Positions 1 to 7,920 are shown, counted from the first letter of the stretch. The stretch: DNA of 38,586 bases from Hyphomicrobiales bacterium (GCA_019237205.1 JAFAHO010000452.1:1-38586), one strand, 5' to 3'. Notes: generated from the letters alone by a model not told the origin. Numbers and translations: made by a program.

Positions 1-94
1 ACTGACCCTCGCCGAACTGCAGGAGAAGCTGAAAGGCCACCGCAAGGGCGAATCGAGCCTTATCGGAACCTACGTCAACCCTTATCCGCCTTGA
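1..94 (+). CDS. C-terminal end of an unidentified protein (partial)
   Basis: An open frame enters the window at base 2 and runs 30 codons to a TGA at 92-94, ending in ...GTYVNPYPP. The codons are GC-rich in the third position like those of the neighbours. The tail is too short to name a family. Its last 20 bases overlap the 3' end of the convergent rsmD gene, so the two genes meet tail to tail. I see no start or domain and assign no function. Confidence 0.5.
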   Translation, partial: LTLAELQEKLKGHRKGESSLIGTYVNPYPP

Positions 95-662
95 GCGGAG
101 ACGCGTTCCCTGCCCGCTCGAGGATGGCGATCTTCGTGTCGCCGTAAATGCGCTCGTCGACCAGCGCCAGCCCTGCGGGGGCGGCGATCTCAGCCTTCGC
201 GGCCTCTTCGACGACGCAAAGCGCGTCCGGCTCGAGCCAACCCCCCTGAAGGAGCGAGGTGAGCGCCGGTCCGGCGAGGCTCTGGCCGTAAGGCGGGTCG
301 AGAAAGGCAAGCCTGAATGGGCCGCCGGCCGGGGCCGTGCCCAGTCGGGCGGCGTCGGCCCGCCAGATACGGGTCACGCCGCCGAGCCCCAGCGCATCGA
401 CATTGGCGCGCAGCAACGCGCCCGCCTCCGCGCTGTTGTCGACGAAGAGCGCGAAGCGCGCCCCGCGCGACAGCGCCTCGATCGCCAGCGCCCCGGAGCC
501 GGCGAAGAGGTCCACCACGCGCTCGCCCCCGACATGGCCGGGGTAGCGGTGCTCCAGGATATCGAAGATCGACTCGCGCAACCGCTCCGAAGTGGGCCGT
601 ATGGCGCGGGAGGACGGCGCAGCGAGACAACGGCCTTTGAGGCGCCCGCCGACGATCCGCAT
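75..662 (-). CDS. rsmD: 16S rRNA (guanine(966)-N(2))-methyltransferase RsmD
   Basis: This 195-residue class I SAM-dependent methyltransferase methylates N2 of G966 of 16S rRNA in the assembling 30S subunit. It opens with the family signature MRIVGGRLKGR (1-11) and the RPTSERLRESIFDIL segment (22-36). The SAM-binding loop DLFAGSGALAIEALSRGA lies at 51-68 and the catalytic DPPYG at 122-126, the usual (N/D)PPY of amino-methyltransferases. The length is normal for the family. It starts 3 bases after the rluB stop on the same strand, so the two rRNA-modifying enzymes form an operon. The 3' end overlaps a convergent gene by 20 bases. Confidence 0.95.
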   Translation of the reverse strand: MRIVGGRLKGRCLAAPSSRAIRPTSERLRESIFDILEHRYPGHVGGERVVDLFAGSGALAIEALSRGARFALFVDNSAEAGALLRANVDALGLGGVTRIWRADAARLGTAPAGGPFRLAFLDPPYGQSLAGPALTSLLQGGWLEPDALCVVEEAAKAEIAAPAGLALVDERIYGDTKIAILERAGNASPLKADKG

Positions 663-665
663 CGG

Positions 666-2327
666 TCAGGGCTTTCGCGGCGGCCGGCGCGACCCGCCGC
701 CGGGGCCTCTCCCCGGTCCTTTGACTGGAGGCCGGCCGCCGGGGCGCGGCCTGTTCTCGCCGCCCTCGCCGCGACTCCCGCCCCGCGGACGCTTGAACTT
801 GCGTTCGCGCTGCGCGCCGTCGTGCGCGGGCCTTGCATCCGGCCGGTCGAAGGAGCGCTCGCCCTTCCCTCCGGCGCCGCCCGGATGTGGGCCACGCGGC
901 TTGAATTCGGCGCGCGAAGATTTCTCCCGCAGCGCCCCGGTCTCGAAGCGCCTTGCCGGCCGGTCGCCTTCGGAGCGGTCAAAGCGGCGCTCGCGCGGCG
1001 AACGCTTTTCGGAGCGCGGCCCGTGGGGCTTGTATTCGGAGCGCGGCGTCCGTTCCCGCCCGTCGCCGTCTCGCGTCCGTCGCGGGTCGAAGGCGCCTGC
1101 CTGGGGAGGGCGTTCACCCGCTCCTCCGCCGGGGCTTCGTGCGCCCGGCCGGCCCCGCCCGCGCAATTTGGCGGCGGTCCGCTTGACGAGCTCCGCCGCG
1201 GTCGGCGTCAGGCGCTCGACGGCGACGGTCCTCCCCTTACGGTCATGGGTCGCGCTGCGCTCGATCCGCTTGCGCGGCCCCGCGGCTGCATTCGCCTGCG
1301 CGCGGATTTCCGCGCGCAGCGCCGAGACGTGCTTGCGGCGACGCTCAGGCGTCGAGGGCGCGGGCGGAGCGCGGCGCGGCGGCGCATCACCGGGCCCGGA
1401 GGGCTTGCCTCCTCCCTCGTCGCTGCCATTCCGGGCTTCGGCTGGGCGACCGTGGCCCGGCCCACTGCGCCGCCCCCGCTCCTCGCTGTGCCGGTCGTGG
1501 GGGCGCGGCGCTTTCCATGGCTCTTGCGGCGGCCCGCTCCTCGCGACCAACGGCGAGTCGAAATCGACCCCTGCCTCCCTGGCGAGTTTCGCGCCCAGCT
1601 GGTCGCGCAGCACCCGGGTGCGCACCTCCGCGACTTCGCCCTCGGAAAGATCGCCGAGTTCAAACGGGCCGAACGAGACGCGGATGAGGCGATTGACCGA
1701 GAGGCCCAGGTGTTCGAGCACCTTCTTGATTTCCCGGTTCTTGCCTTCGCGTAAGCCCATCGTGATCCACGCATTGGAGCCCTGCTCCCGGTCAAGCTTC
1801 GCCTCGATCCCTGCGTAATCGACGCCGTCAAGGCTGATCCCGCCGCTTAAGGAATCGAGCCTCGCCTGGTCGATCGTCCCATGCGCGCGCACGCGGTAGC
1901 GACGCAGCCACCCGGTCGCGGGCAGTTCGAGCGCCCGCGCAAGGCCGCCATCGTTGGTGAGCAGCAGGAGGCCCTCGGTATTGAGGTCGAGCCGGCCGAT
2001 CGCGACCACTCGCGGCAAGTTGGGCGGCAAGGCGTCGAAGATCGTCGGCCGCCCCTCCGGATCGCGCGCCGTGGTGACGAGCCCTCGGGGTTTGTGGAAC
2101 AGAAAGAGCCGCGTGCGCTCGGGCGCGGCCAGCCGCTGGCCGTCGACTCTGACGTCGTCGGCGTCGCAGACATTGTACGCCGGGCTCTCGAGGAGCTTGC
2201 CGTTGACGCTGACTCGGCCCGCGGCGATCCAGGCTTCGGCGTCGCGGCGCGAGCAAAGGCCGGCGCGGGCCATCACCTTGGCGATGCGGCTCCCCGCGCG
2301 GGTTTCCGGCTTGGTCTCCTCGCTCAT
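666..2327 (-). CDS. rluB: 23S rRNA pseudouridine synthase, RluB/RsuA family, with a 300-residue basic disordered tail
   Basis: This enzyme isomerises a uridine of 23S rRNA to pseudouridine (U2605 in E. coli RluB). An S4 RNA-binding domain (about 14-62) is followed by the catalytic domain, with the nucleophile Asp114 in GRLDLNTEGLLLLTNDG and the family motif EGKNREIKKVLEHLG at 194-208. The enzyme proper ends near residue 250. The remaining 300 residues are low complexity and rich in Arg, Gly, Pro, Glu and Lys, with recurring RGP, PHGPRSE and RRFDR patterns, and are probably disordered and RNA-binding. The total is 553 residues against roughly 290 for E. coli RluB. It heads a leftward operon with rsmD and is divergent from tadA, sharing the 134-bp gap 2328-2461. 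RluB rather than RluE or RluF is chosen by similarity only. Confidence 0.9.
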   Translation of the reverse strand: MSEETKPETRAGSRIAKVMARAGLCSRRDAEAWIAAGRVSVNGKLLESPAYNVCDADDVRVDGQRLAAPERTRLFLFHKPRGLVTTARDPEGRPTIFDALPPNLPRVVAIGRLDLNTEGLLLLTNDGGLARALELPATGWLRRYRVRAHGTIDQARLDSLSGGISLDGVDYAGIEAKLDREQGSNAWITMGLREGKNREIKKVLEHLGLSVNRLIRVSFGPFELGDLSEGEVAEVRTRVLRDQLGAKLAREAGVDFDSPLVARSGPPQEPWKAPRPHDRHSEERGRRSGPGHGRPAEARNGSDEGGGKPSGPGDAPPRRAPPAPSTPERRRKHVSALRAEIRAQANAAAGPRKRIERSATHDRKGRTVAVERLTPTAAELVKRTAAKLRGRGRPGARSPGGGAGERPPQAGAFDPRRTRDGDGRERTPRSEYKPHGPRSEKRSPRERRFDRSEGDRPARRFETGALREKSSRAEFKPRGPHPGGAGGKGERSFDRPDARPAHDGAQRERKFKRPRGGSRGEGGENRPRPGGRPPVKGPGRGPGGGSRRPPRKP

Positions 2328-2461
2328 GCTCGATCAAGTCCGTTGGCATACGCTTCCGCATTGCTCGGAGCGCGCGTCTGTCCTAAGCCCGAACGCGCGG
2401 ACCCGCCAAACGAAAACATCGTTTCGAAGCGCTGAATGTTCGGCGCGCATGGAAGAGCTTC

Positions 2462-2923
2462 GTGTCGAATCGTGCGGAGGAAGACCGAGATCCGATGAGC
2501 CTCGCCTTCGCCGAGGCGCGGGCGGCGGAAGCTCGCGGCGAGGCGCCGATCGGCGCCGCGCTCGTGCGCGACGGCTCGGTCATCGCAAGCGCCGGCAACC
2601 GCACGCGCGAACGGGCCGACCCGACCGCGCATGCCGAGCTCCTCGCCATTCGCGCGGCCGCCGCGGCGCTCGGCACCGAACGTCTGACCGGCTGCGATCT
2701 CTATGTGACTCTCGAGCCCTGCGCCATGTGCGCCGGCGCCATGTCGCACGCCCGCATCCGCCGTCTCTACTACGCCGCGCCCGATTCCAAAGGCGGCGCC
2801 GTCGACCATGGGCCGCATGTCTTCAACCAGCCGACCTGCCACCACGCGCCCGAAGTCTACGGAGGCATCCGCGAGAGCGAGGCGGCCGCGATGCTGAAAG
2901 CGTTTTTTGCGGCGAAGCGCTGA
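2462..2923 (+). CDS. tadA: tRNA-specific adenosine(34) deaminase TadA
   Basis: TadA converts A34 to inosine in the anticodon of tRNA-Arg(ACG). The zinc and catalytic motifs of the cytidine-deaminase fold are intact: HAE at 57-59 (zinc His and proton-shuttle Glu) and PCAMC at 86-90 (zinc cysteines). The C-terminal QPTCHHAPEVYGGI segment is typical of alphaproteobacterial TadA. The start is uncertain. GTG at 2462 has a GGAAGAG sequence 5-6 bases upstream, while ATG at 2495 (MSLAFAEARAAEARGEAPIG) aligns better with known TadA N-termini but its GGAGG lies about 14 bases away. It is divergent from rluB. Confidence 0.93.
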   Translation: MSNRAEEDRDPMSLAFAEARAAEARGEAPIGAALVRDGSVIASAGNRTRERADPTAHAELLAIRAAAAALGTERLTGCDLYVTLEPCAMCAGAMSHARIRRLYYAAPDSKGGAVDHGPHVFNQPTCHHAPEVYGGIRESEAAAMLKAFFAAKR

Positions 2924-3004
2924 GCGGGCCCTTGGGTTGCCAAGACGTCGAACGGCGTGAGACCATGTCGGCTCTGAATCAAAGCCTTCAAAAGGAGGAG
3001 CCCC

Positions 3005-4120
3005 ATGCCGCGTCCGCCGTTTCGCGCCGATCACGTCGGCAGTTACCTTCGCCCGGAGCGCCTTAGGGAAGCGCGCGAGCGGTTCGCCGGAGGTGGGCTT
3101 GCGGCGCCGGACTTGCACGCGATCGAAGACGAATGCATTCGCGAGGTCGTGCGCGCGCAGGAGAACGTGGGCCTGAAGGGAATCACCGACGGGGAATTCC
3201 GCCGCACCTATTTCCACGTCGATTTCCTCGAGCGGCTCGAAGGGGTCGAAACCCACTACGGCGAATTCGTCGCCACGTTCCGCAAGAACAATGGCACGGA
3301 GGTCGGGTTCAAGCCGCCGACGATGCACGTCGGCAGCAAGGTCCGCTGGGTCGCGCCGATCCAGGGCCCCGATTTCGATTTTCTGAAGTCATCGACCACT
3401 CGCACGCCGAAGGTCTGCATTCCCGCGCCCTCGATGCTGCATTTCCGCGGCGGACGCGAGGCGATCAGCGAGGCGGTCTATCCGAACCTCGAGGATTTCT
3501 TCGACGACCTCACCGCCGCTTATCGCGCCGAGCTCGCCGATCTCGTCTCGCGCGGATGCCGCTACTTGCAGTTCGACGACACCAATCTCGCCTATCTTTG
3601 CGACCCCGACATTCGCGCCCGCACCAAGGCGCGCGGCGACGACCCGGACGCGCTGACCCGGCTCTATTGCCGGCTGATCAACGATTCGATCCGCGACCGG
3701 CCGGCCGACATGACGATCTGCGTCCATCTCTGCCGCGGCAATTTCAAGAGCGCCTGGGTCGCGCAGGGCGGCTACGAGCCCGTCGCCGAAATCTTGCTCA
3801 ACGAGATGAAGATCGACGGCTTCTTCCTCGAATACGACGACGAGCGTTCGGGCGATTTCGCGCCGCTGCGCTTCGCGCCGAAGAGCGCGACCATCGTGCT
3901 CGGCCTGATGAGCTCGAAGCGCGCCGCCGCGGAGCCGAAGGACGAGGTCAAGCGCCGCATCGAGGAGGCGACGAAGTATGTCCCCCTGGACCAATGCGCG
4001 CTGAGCCACCAGTGCGGCTTCTCCTCGACCGCGCACGGCAACGACCTCTCCGAGGCCGACCAGTGGATCAAGCTCGCCCGCCTGGTCGAGATCGTCGAGG
4101 AAGTTTGGGGTCGGGTCTAA
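3005..4120 (+). CDS. MetE-like (cobalamin-independent methionine synthase II family) zinc methyltransferase
   Basis: This 371-residue protein corresponds to the C-terminal catalytic barrel of MetE (COG0620, the YxjG/YxjH-like group) and lacks the N-terminal MetE half. It opens with FRADHVGSYLRPERL, the usual start of the family. Zinc ligands of the MetE type are visible: His241 and Cys243 in HLCRGN, Glu276 in FLEYDDE, and Cys337 in HQCGF. Such proteins transfer a methyl or alkyl group to a thiol, but the donor and acceptor are not known for this group. A very strong Shine-Dalgarno, AAAAGGAGGAG, ends 4 bases before the ATG. The aldehyde dehydrogenase gene starts 14 bases after the stop, so the two are probably co-transcribed. 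Epoxyalkane:CoM transferase is a relative, but its H-x-C-x74-C spacing differs from the x93 spacing here. Confidence 0.85.
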   Translation: MPRPPFRADHVGSYLRPERLREARERFAGGGLAAPDLHAIEDECIREVVRAQENVGLKGITDGEFRRTYFHVDFLERLEGVETHYGEFVATFRKNNGTEVGFKPPTMHVGSKVRWVAPIQGPDFDFLKSSTTRTPKVCIPAPSMLHFRGGREAISEAVYPNLEDFFDDLTAAYRAELADLVSRGCRYLQFDDTNLAYLCDPDIRARTKARGDDPDALTRLYCRLINDSIRDRPADMTICVHLCRGNFKSAWVAQGGYEPVAEILLNEMKIDGFFLEYDDERSGDFAPLRFAPKSATIVLGLMSSKRAAAEPKDEVKRRIEEATKYVPLDQCALSHQCGFSSTAHGNDLSEADQWIKLARLVEIVEEVWGRV

Positions 4121-4133
4121 GGCGGCGCGCGGC

Positions 4134-5591
4134 ATGATGACTTCGAAGCTCGCCTGGTTCGAGACCGACAAATGCTTCATCGACGGACGCTGGGTCGCGG
4201 CGCGGTCCGGCGCCCACCTCCCGGTCGAGGACCCCTCGCGCGGCGTCGAGATCGGCGCAATCGCGCGTGGGACAAGCGCGGACATCGACGCGGCCGTCGA
4301 TGCGGCCGAGGGGGCGCTCGCGGGCAAATGGGGGCGGCTCACCGCGACTGAGCGCGGCCGCTTGCTCATGAGGCTCGCCGATCTCGTCAGAGGGCGCATC
4401 GAGGATCTCGCCCGCATCGAGGCGATCGACGTCGGCAAGCCGATCAGGCAGGGCCGCGCCGACGCGCTGGCGCTCGCGCGCTACATGGAGTTCTACGCCG
4501 GCGCCGCCGACAAGGTCATGGGCGAGACGATCCCCTATCTCGACGGCTACACGGTTTATACGCTGCGCGAGCCGCATGGCGTCACCGGCCACATCGTGCC
4601 GTGGAACTATCCAATGCAGATCGCCGGGCGCACGATTGGCGCAGCGCTGGCGATGGGCAACGCCTGCGTGTTGAAGCCGGCGGAGGAAGCATGCCTCACC
4701 TCGCTCGCGCTCGCCGATCTCTCGCGCGAGGCGGGCTTTCCCGCGGGCGCGCTCAACGTCGCGCCGGGCCTCGGCGAGGAGGCGGGCGCGGCGCTCGCGG
4801 GCCATCCCGGCGTTCGCCACCTCTCGTTTACCGGCTCGGTCGCAGTCGGCGCGGTGGTCCAGGCGGCCGCAGCGCGCCACGTCGCGCCGGTGACGTTGGA
4901 GCTCGGCGGCAAGTCGCCCCAGCTCGTTTTCGCCGACGCCGACCTCGACCGCGCGCTCCCTTTTCTCGTCAACGCTGGGATCCAGAACGCGGGCCAGACC
5001 TGCTCGGCGGCCGCGCGCATCCTGATCGAGCGCTCGCGCTATGCGGAGGTCGTCGAGCGCATGGCCGAGCGCTACCGCGCGCTCCGCGTCGGACCGGCGG
5101 AGGCCGATCTCGACGTCGGGCCGCTCATCTCGGCAAAGCAGAAGGCGATCGTCTCCAGCTTTATTGAGGAGGGAGCGGATCTGACGCTTGCCGGGGAAGG
5201 GTCGATCGTCGCTGACGCGCCGGGCGGCGGCCACTATGTGGCCCCGACCCTGTTCGCGAACGTCAAGCCCGACCATCGTCTCGCGCAGGAGGAAATTTTC
5301 GGACCGGTCCAGGTCGCCATTCCCTTCGACGACGAGGTCGAGGCGGCGACGATCGCCAACGGGACCGGCTACGGCCTGGTCGCCGGCGTCTGGACCGCGG
5401 ACGGAGGCCGCCAGATGCGGATCGCCAGAGCGCTGCGGTCGGGTCAGGTGTTCATCAACAACTACGGCGCGGGCGGCGGCGTCGAACTGCCATTCGGCGG
5501 GGTCGGCAAGTCGGGACACGGGCGCGAAAAAGGACTTGAGGCGCTATTCGGCTTTTCGACGCTGAAGACGGTCGCGGCCTGGCACGGCTGA
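4134..5591 (+). CDS. NAD(P)-dependent aldehyde dehydrogenase
   Basis: This is a full-length ALDH-superfamily enzyme of 485 residues that oxidises an aldehyde to the acid. The fingerprints are all present: the oxyanion Asn158 in PWNYP, the cofactor-binding FTGSVAVG at 232-239, the general base Glu256 in LELGGKSPQ, and the nucleophile Cys290 in NAGQTCSAAARILIERS. The overall pattern is closest to the betaine-aldehyde/general ALDH branch (FYAGAADKVMGETIP at 120-134), but the substrate cannot be read from the sequence. It follows the MetE-like gene by 13 bases and precedes a small lipoprotein gene by 13, so the three appear to form one transcript. The partnership hints that the aldehyde arises from, or feeds, the methyl-transfer reaction; this is inference. 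Confidence 0.93.
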   Translation: MMTSKLAWFETDKCFIDGRWVAARSGAHLPVEDPSRGVEIGAIARGTSADIDAAVDAAEGALAGKWGRLTATERGRLLMRLADLVRGRIEDLARIEAIDVGKPIRQGRADALALARYMEFYAGAADKVMGETIPYLDGYTVYTLREPHGVTGHIVPWNYPMQIAGRTIGAALAMGNACVLKPAEEACLTSLALADLSREAGFPAGALNVAPGLGEEAGAALAGHPGVRHLSFTGSVAVGAVVQAAAARHVAPVTLELGGKSPQLVFADADLDRALPFLVNAGIQNAGQTCSAAARILIERSRYAEVVERMAERYRALRVGPAEADLDVGPLISAKQKAIVSSFIEEGADLTLAGEGSIVADAPGGGHYVAPTLFANVKPDHRLAQEEIFGPVQVAIPFDDEVEAATIANGTGYGLVAGVWTADGGRQMRIARALRSGQVFINNYGAGGGVELPFGGVGKSGHGREKGLEALFGFSTLKTVAAWHG

Positions 5592-5604
5592 AGAGGGGCC
5601 CACG

Positions 5605-6009
5605 GTGAGATTGCGCGCCATAATCGCTTGCATGACGGCGCTCGCGCTGGCGACAGGCTGCGCCCTCGCACCCGAATTCAAGACTTTTCATCTGTCGCGT
5701 CGGGAGTGGCGCGGGACCGACCTCTCGGTGCGCGGACGCCTGGTCGTCGCCGACGCGGTCGCGGGCGCCGCGCCCCATACGGTGACGGTGATTGAGATCG
5801 GCGGCGTTCTGGGGCTGCCTTCCGACCCCGACCGGCGGGTGCGGATTCTCGACGGGCGAGCGCGGACGGTTGCCGCGGAACTGGAGCGCCATGGGGTCAC
5901 CCCAGCCGACATCGGCCTCGAGGTCCGGGCAGCGGCGGAAGGGACGGAGCGAGAACCGTCGGCGCCACTGCTCACGAAGCGGTTCGCGATCGTCGTCCAC
6001 GAATGGTGA
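5605..6009 (+). CDS. Small predicted lipoprotein, function unknown
   Basis: The protein has 134 residues and starts at a GTG behind AAGAGGGG. Residues 1-18 form a short signal peptide (MRLRAIIACMTALALATG) followed by Cys19, a lipobox-like LATGC, which suggests a lipid-anchored envelope protein. The mature part has two blocks. Residues 25-75 look like beta strands. Residues 84-134 (RVRILDGRARTVAAELERHGVTPADIGLEVRA) faintly recall the helix-loop pattern of OmpA-like domains (R-A-x-x-V-x-x-x-L-x-x-x-G-V), but the peptidoglycan-binding core is not complete. It is the third gene of the MetE-like/ALDH run. I do not recognise the family. Confidence 0.7.
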   Translation: MRLRAIIACMTALALATGCALAPEFKTFHLSRREWRGTDLSVRGRLVVADAVAGAAPHTVTVIEIGGVLGLPSDPDRRVRILDGRARTVAAELERHGVTPADIGLEVRAAAEGTEREPSAPLLTKRFAIVVHEW

Positions 6010-6080
6010 TGCGGCGCTCTGCTTGTCGCCGTCTCAATAGGGGCGGCTCGAACCCTTTCGCGCGTCCCCGCCCGTCTAGG

Positions 6081-6902
6081 CTAGCGTCGGGCGTGCAGTT
6101 TGTCGTTCGTGACCGCGACAGACGGTCCGCCGTCGGTAAGAGCCTTCGCAGGAATCACTCCGGTCGCTACTGCGACCGCGGCCGCATGGGTCAGATTCAT
6201 GCAATGCAGCTTACCGCGCGCGCTGTCGAGATGGGTTTTCACGCTGCCGAACGTCAGATTCAAGATGTCGGCAATTTCCTGGTAAGTCTTTCCGCGCGCA
6301 GCCCAGATCAAACATTGCTCTTCGCGCCGCGACAGGTTGACCGGGGCGGAAGGAAGCTTCGAATTGATATTGGCCGCCGAGTCGATCAGAACCGACAAGA
6401 GCTGGAGCTTCACGATATTGTTTATCTTGTAGACTTCCCATGCCGATCGCGAAACGTCACTGCTGAAGGAGACCACCGAAAAGACCCCTTTTCGATTCCG
6501 CACCGGGATCGATATGCCGTTGCGCCCAACGTTGAAGTGGGCCGCGTCGGCGAAGAAGTCGATCACCTCGGGATCATCGCTGATCAGCGTCTCCCAGTCG
6601 TAGGGAAGAACAGCATGACGGCCATGAGCAATCACAGGGTCGATTTTAAGATATTCCCTGAAAAAATATCGGAGTTGCCATTCCCTTGAATAGGTCACCG
6701 TCGCGGTCAACATGCTGGTGTCCGAACTCTTGTCGGGGGCAAAGCGCACGTAGGAGATATGGGCGACGCCAATCGCGGACGCGATGGCTTTTAGCGTCTC
6801 GGCGAGATCCTCCTCATTATAGCCGAGGATGGAATCCGTCAGCCTGATCGCCGCCGCGTCGATACTGATGCCTGGTCTGTCGGCGACGCTAAGGTCTGAC
6901 AC
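6081..6902 (-). CDS. LuxR-family quorum-sensing transcriptional regulator
   Basis: This 273-residue activator has an N-terminal autoinducer-binding domain (about 25-170) and a C-terminal LuxR helix-turn-helix (about 187-250). The residues that mark true acyl-homoserine-lactone receptors are kept: Trp75 and Tyr79 (WQLRY), Asp88-Pro89 (KIDPVI), Trp103 (YDWETL) and the Gly in GRNGISIPV. The DNA-binding half has LSRREEQCLIWAARGKTYQEIA at 190-211, with the conserved Glu and Gly204, and the recognition helix SVKTHLDSARGKL at 220-232. The start is GTG with GGGA 7-8 bases upstream. It lies 326 bp downstream of luxI on the same strand, possibly with a small gene between them. GC content is visibly lower than in the flanking housekeeping genes. 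The ligand should be the AHL made by the adjacent LuxI. Confidence 0.93.
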   Translation of the reverse strand: MSDLSVADRPGISIDAAAIRLTDSILGYNEEDLAETLKAIASAIGVAHISYVRFAPDKSSDTSMLTATVTYSREWQLRYFFREYLKIDPVIAHGRHAVLPYDWETLISDDPEVIDFFADAAHFNVGRNGISIPVRNRKGVFSVVSFSSDVSRSAWEVYKINNIVKLQLLSVLIDSAANINSKLPSAPVNLSRREEQCLIWAARGKTYQEIADILNLTFGSVKTHLDSARGKLHCMNLTHAAAVAVATGVIPAKALTDGGPSVAVTNDKLHARR

Positions 6903-7137
6903 CGAATATCCCGATCATCACTTCGTCTCGGGCGTGAGCGACCATCCAGCCGGCCGCAGGATCGATACGTCCGGAGACGTGACAACACAGCTCGAGCAAT
7001 TCGACGCATATGGACATCAATCTTCGCGTCTCGCAAGCCGACAGCCTCAGTTCGCCGATCATTGGCTGTGGAGCGTTAATTTCTGCTTCCTCTTTTTTCC
7101 CTTTCCTGGCCAACTTGCCCTCCCGCACCTGGGTCAT
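6889..7137 (-). CDS. Candidate small protein between luxI and luxR
   Basis: An open frame of 82 codons starts at ATG 7137 (or GTG 7128, which has a GGGGA at better spacing) and ends inside the luxR start, overlapping it by 14 bases. It fills the luxI-luxR gap. The first 25 residues are polar and Lys-rich. Residues 26-82 (GELRLSACETRRLMSICVELLELC, then WMVAHARDEV) look like a compact helical domain. About two thirds of third positions in this part are G or C, much like luxR. I do not recognise the family, and the translational signals are modest, so it could be a chance frame. Confidence 0.4.
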   Translation of the reverse strand: MTQVREGKLARKGKKEEAEINAPQPMIGELRLSACETRRLMSICVELLELCCHVSGRIDPAAGWMVAHARDEVMIGIFGVRP

Positions 7138-7140
7138 TCC

Positions 7141-7165
7141 CCAACTGTCAGGTTGCTGACGTTGG
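7141..7165. promoter_or_regulatory. Inverted repeat between luxI and luxR (candidate lux box or hairpin)
   Basis: CCAACtGTCAG and CTGACGTTGG are separated by GTTG: two 10-base arms that match fully apart from one bulged base. Lux boxes are about 20-bp dyads often built on CTGT...ACAG, and this one lies 76-100 bp after the end of luxI and just ahead of the small ORF-luxR unit. It could be an operator for that unit. Read as RNA it would form a 10-bp stem without a T tract, so a standard terminator is less likely. No experimental match is known to me. Confidence 0.35.
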
Positions 7166-7228
7166 GGCCGGTTGACAAGCGACATATGTGTGGAGGGTAA
7201 AACGTGAACAGCATAGGCCAAAGGGGAC

Positions 7229-7870
7229 TTACGCGAACGCCAGCTCTTTGGCGTCGGGCGCAAGAACGGAATGCTCGATGCCGGTGGCGGCGCGGAACGC
7301 CCTCAACGGGCCTTCGCCGGTGTCGAAAAGTCCCGCATAGCTCATTGTGTCGCCGATTCGCTGCGGCCTTCCGATGATCTGGGGATTGCAGCCTGCGGCT
7401 TTCACGACGCGGAACATCCTAGCGTCGAACACACATACGACTTGGGTCAATCCCGCAAGCAGCGCGACTTCGCCAATGCCGAGAATGAGCTCGTTGAGAG
7501 CGTAATTGACCCCGCTCCGAGTTCGTTCGGGCTGCCCCTCCACGTTCTTGGCGCAAATTCGTGAAACTTCCCAGATCGTCGCGCTCTCGATGCACTCTCC
7601 GTCTTCAAGCAAATACGGAAAGACGTCACGCAGCATATTGGGACCGGTCGTCGGCAGGAGCCTCAATGAGCCCCAATAGTCTTCGGTGTCGGGGTCAACC
7701 GACACGAGGTACAAGGGATTGACATCATCGAACGAATCTCGCTCGTAGCCGTTCTTGACGACGACGTCCCAGCCAAGCCGTCCTGAGAAAATTTCGGCCC
7801 GATTACGAAACATCGCATCCATTTCTTTTGGGAAAAACGACGCATACGATCCCTCGATAAGCTTCAACAT
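7229..7870 (-). CDS. LuxI-family acyl-homoserine-lactone synthase
   Basis: This 213-residue enzyme makes an N-acyl-homoserine lactone from S-adenosylmethionine and an acyl donor (acyl-ACP or acyl-CoA). The residues conserved in LuxI enzymes are in register: Arg24, Phe28 and Trp34 (FRNRAEIFSGRLGWDV), Asp45 and Asp48 (DSFDD), Arg70 (GSLRLLP), Glu101 and Arg104 (WEVSRIC). I chose ATG 7870 (MLKLIEGSYA) because AGGAG lies about 10 bases upstream and LuxI proteins normally begin this way; the open frame continues 18 codons further. The gene begins 50 bp after the stop of the phage-like gene at 7921-8514 and lies upstream of luxR on the same strand. Its GC (about 52%) is far below that of the 8-9 kb neighbours. 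The acyl chain cannot be predicted. Confidence 0.94.
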   Translation of the reverse strand: MLKLIEGSYASFFPKEMDAMFRNRAEIFSGRLGWDVVVKNGYERDSFDDVNPLYLVSVDPDTEDYWGSLRLLPTTGPNMLRDVFPYLLEDGECIESATIWEVSRICAKNVEGQPERTRSGVNYALNELILGIGEVALLAGLTQVVCVFDARMFRVVKAAGCNPQIIGRPQRIGDTMSYAGLFDTGEGPLRAFRAATGIEHSVLAPDAKELAFA

Positions 7871-7920
7871 CGCGGCACGCTCCTGCAGATACGCTGGATT
7901 ACTTTGAGAACAACAGGCGC

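Noticed and set aside
534-1818. Two overlapping rightward frames of about 400 codons antisense to the rluB tail
   Set aside because: Low-complexity GC-rich DNA opens all frames. The S4 and catalytic domains show that the leftward frame is the gene.
3005-4120. Epoxyalkane:coenzyme M transferase
   Set aside because: It belongs to the same superfamily and is of similar length, but the zinc motif spacing is H-x-C-x93-C rather than x74, and no CoM-related gene is nearby.
4068-5519. Long open frame of 483 codons antisense to the aldehyde dehydrogenase
   Set aside because: It is an artefact of GC-rich codons. The opposite strand has all ALDH motifs, and this frame gives only Arg/Ala/Asp-rich sequence without any family feature.
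6031-6060. tRNA T-arm-like sequence (GGCTCGAACCC)
   Set aside because: No matching acceptor, D or anticodon stems surround it.
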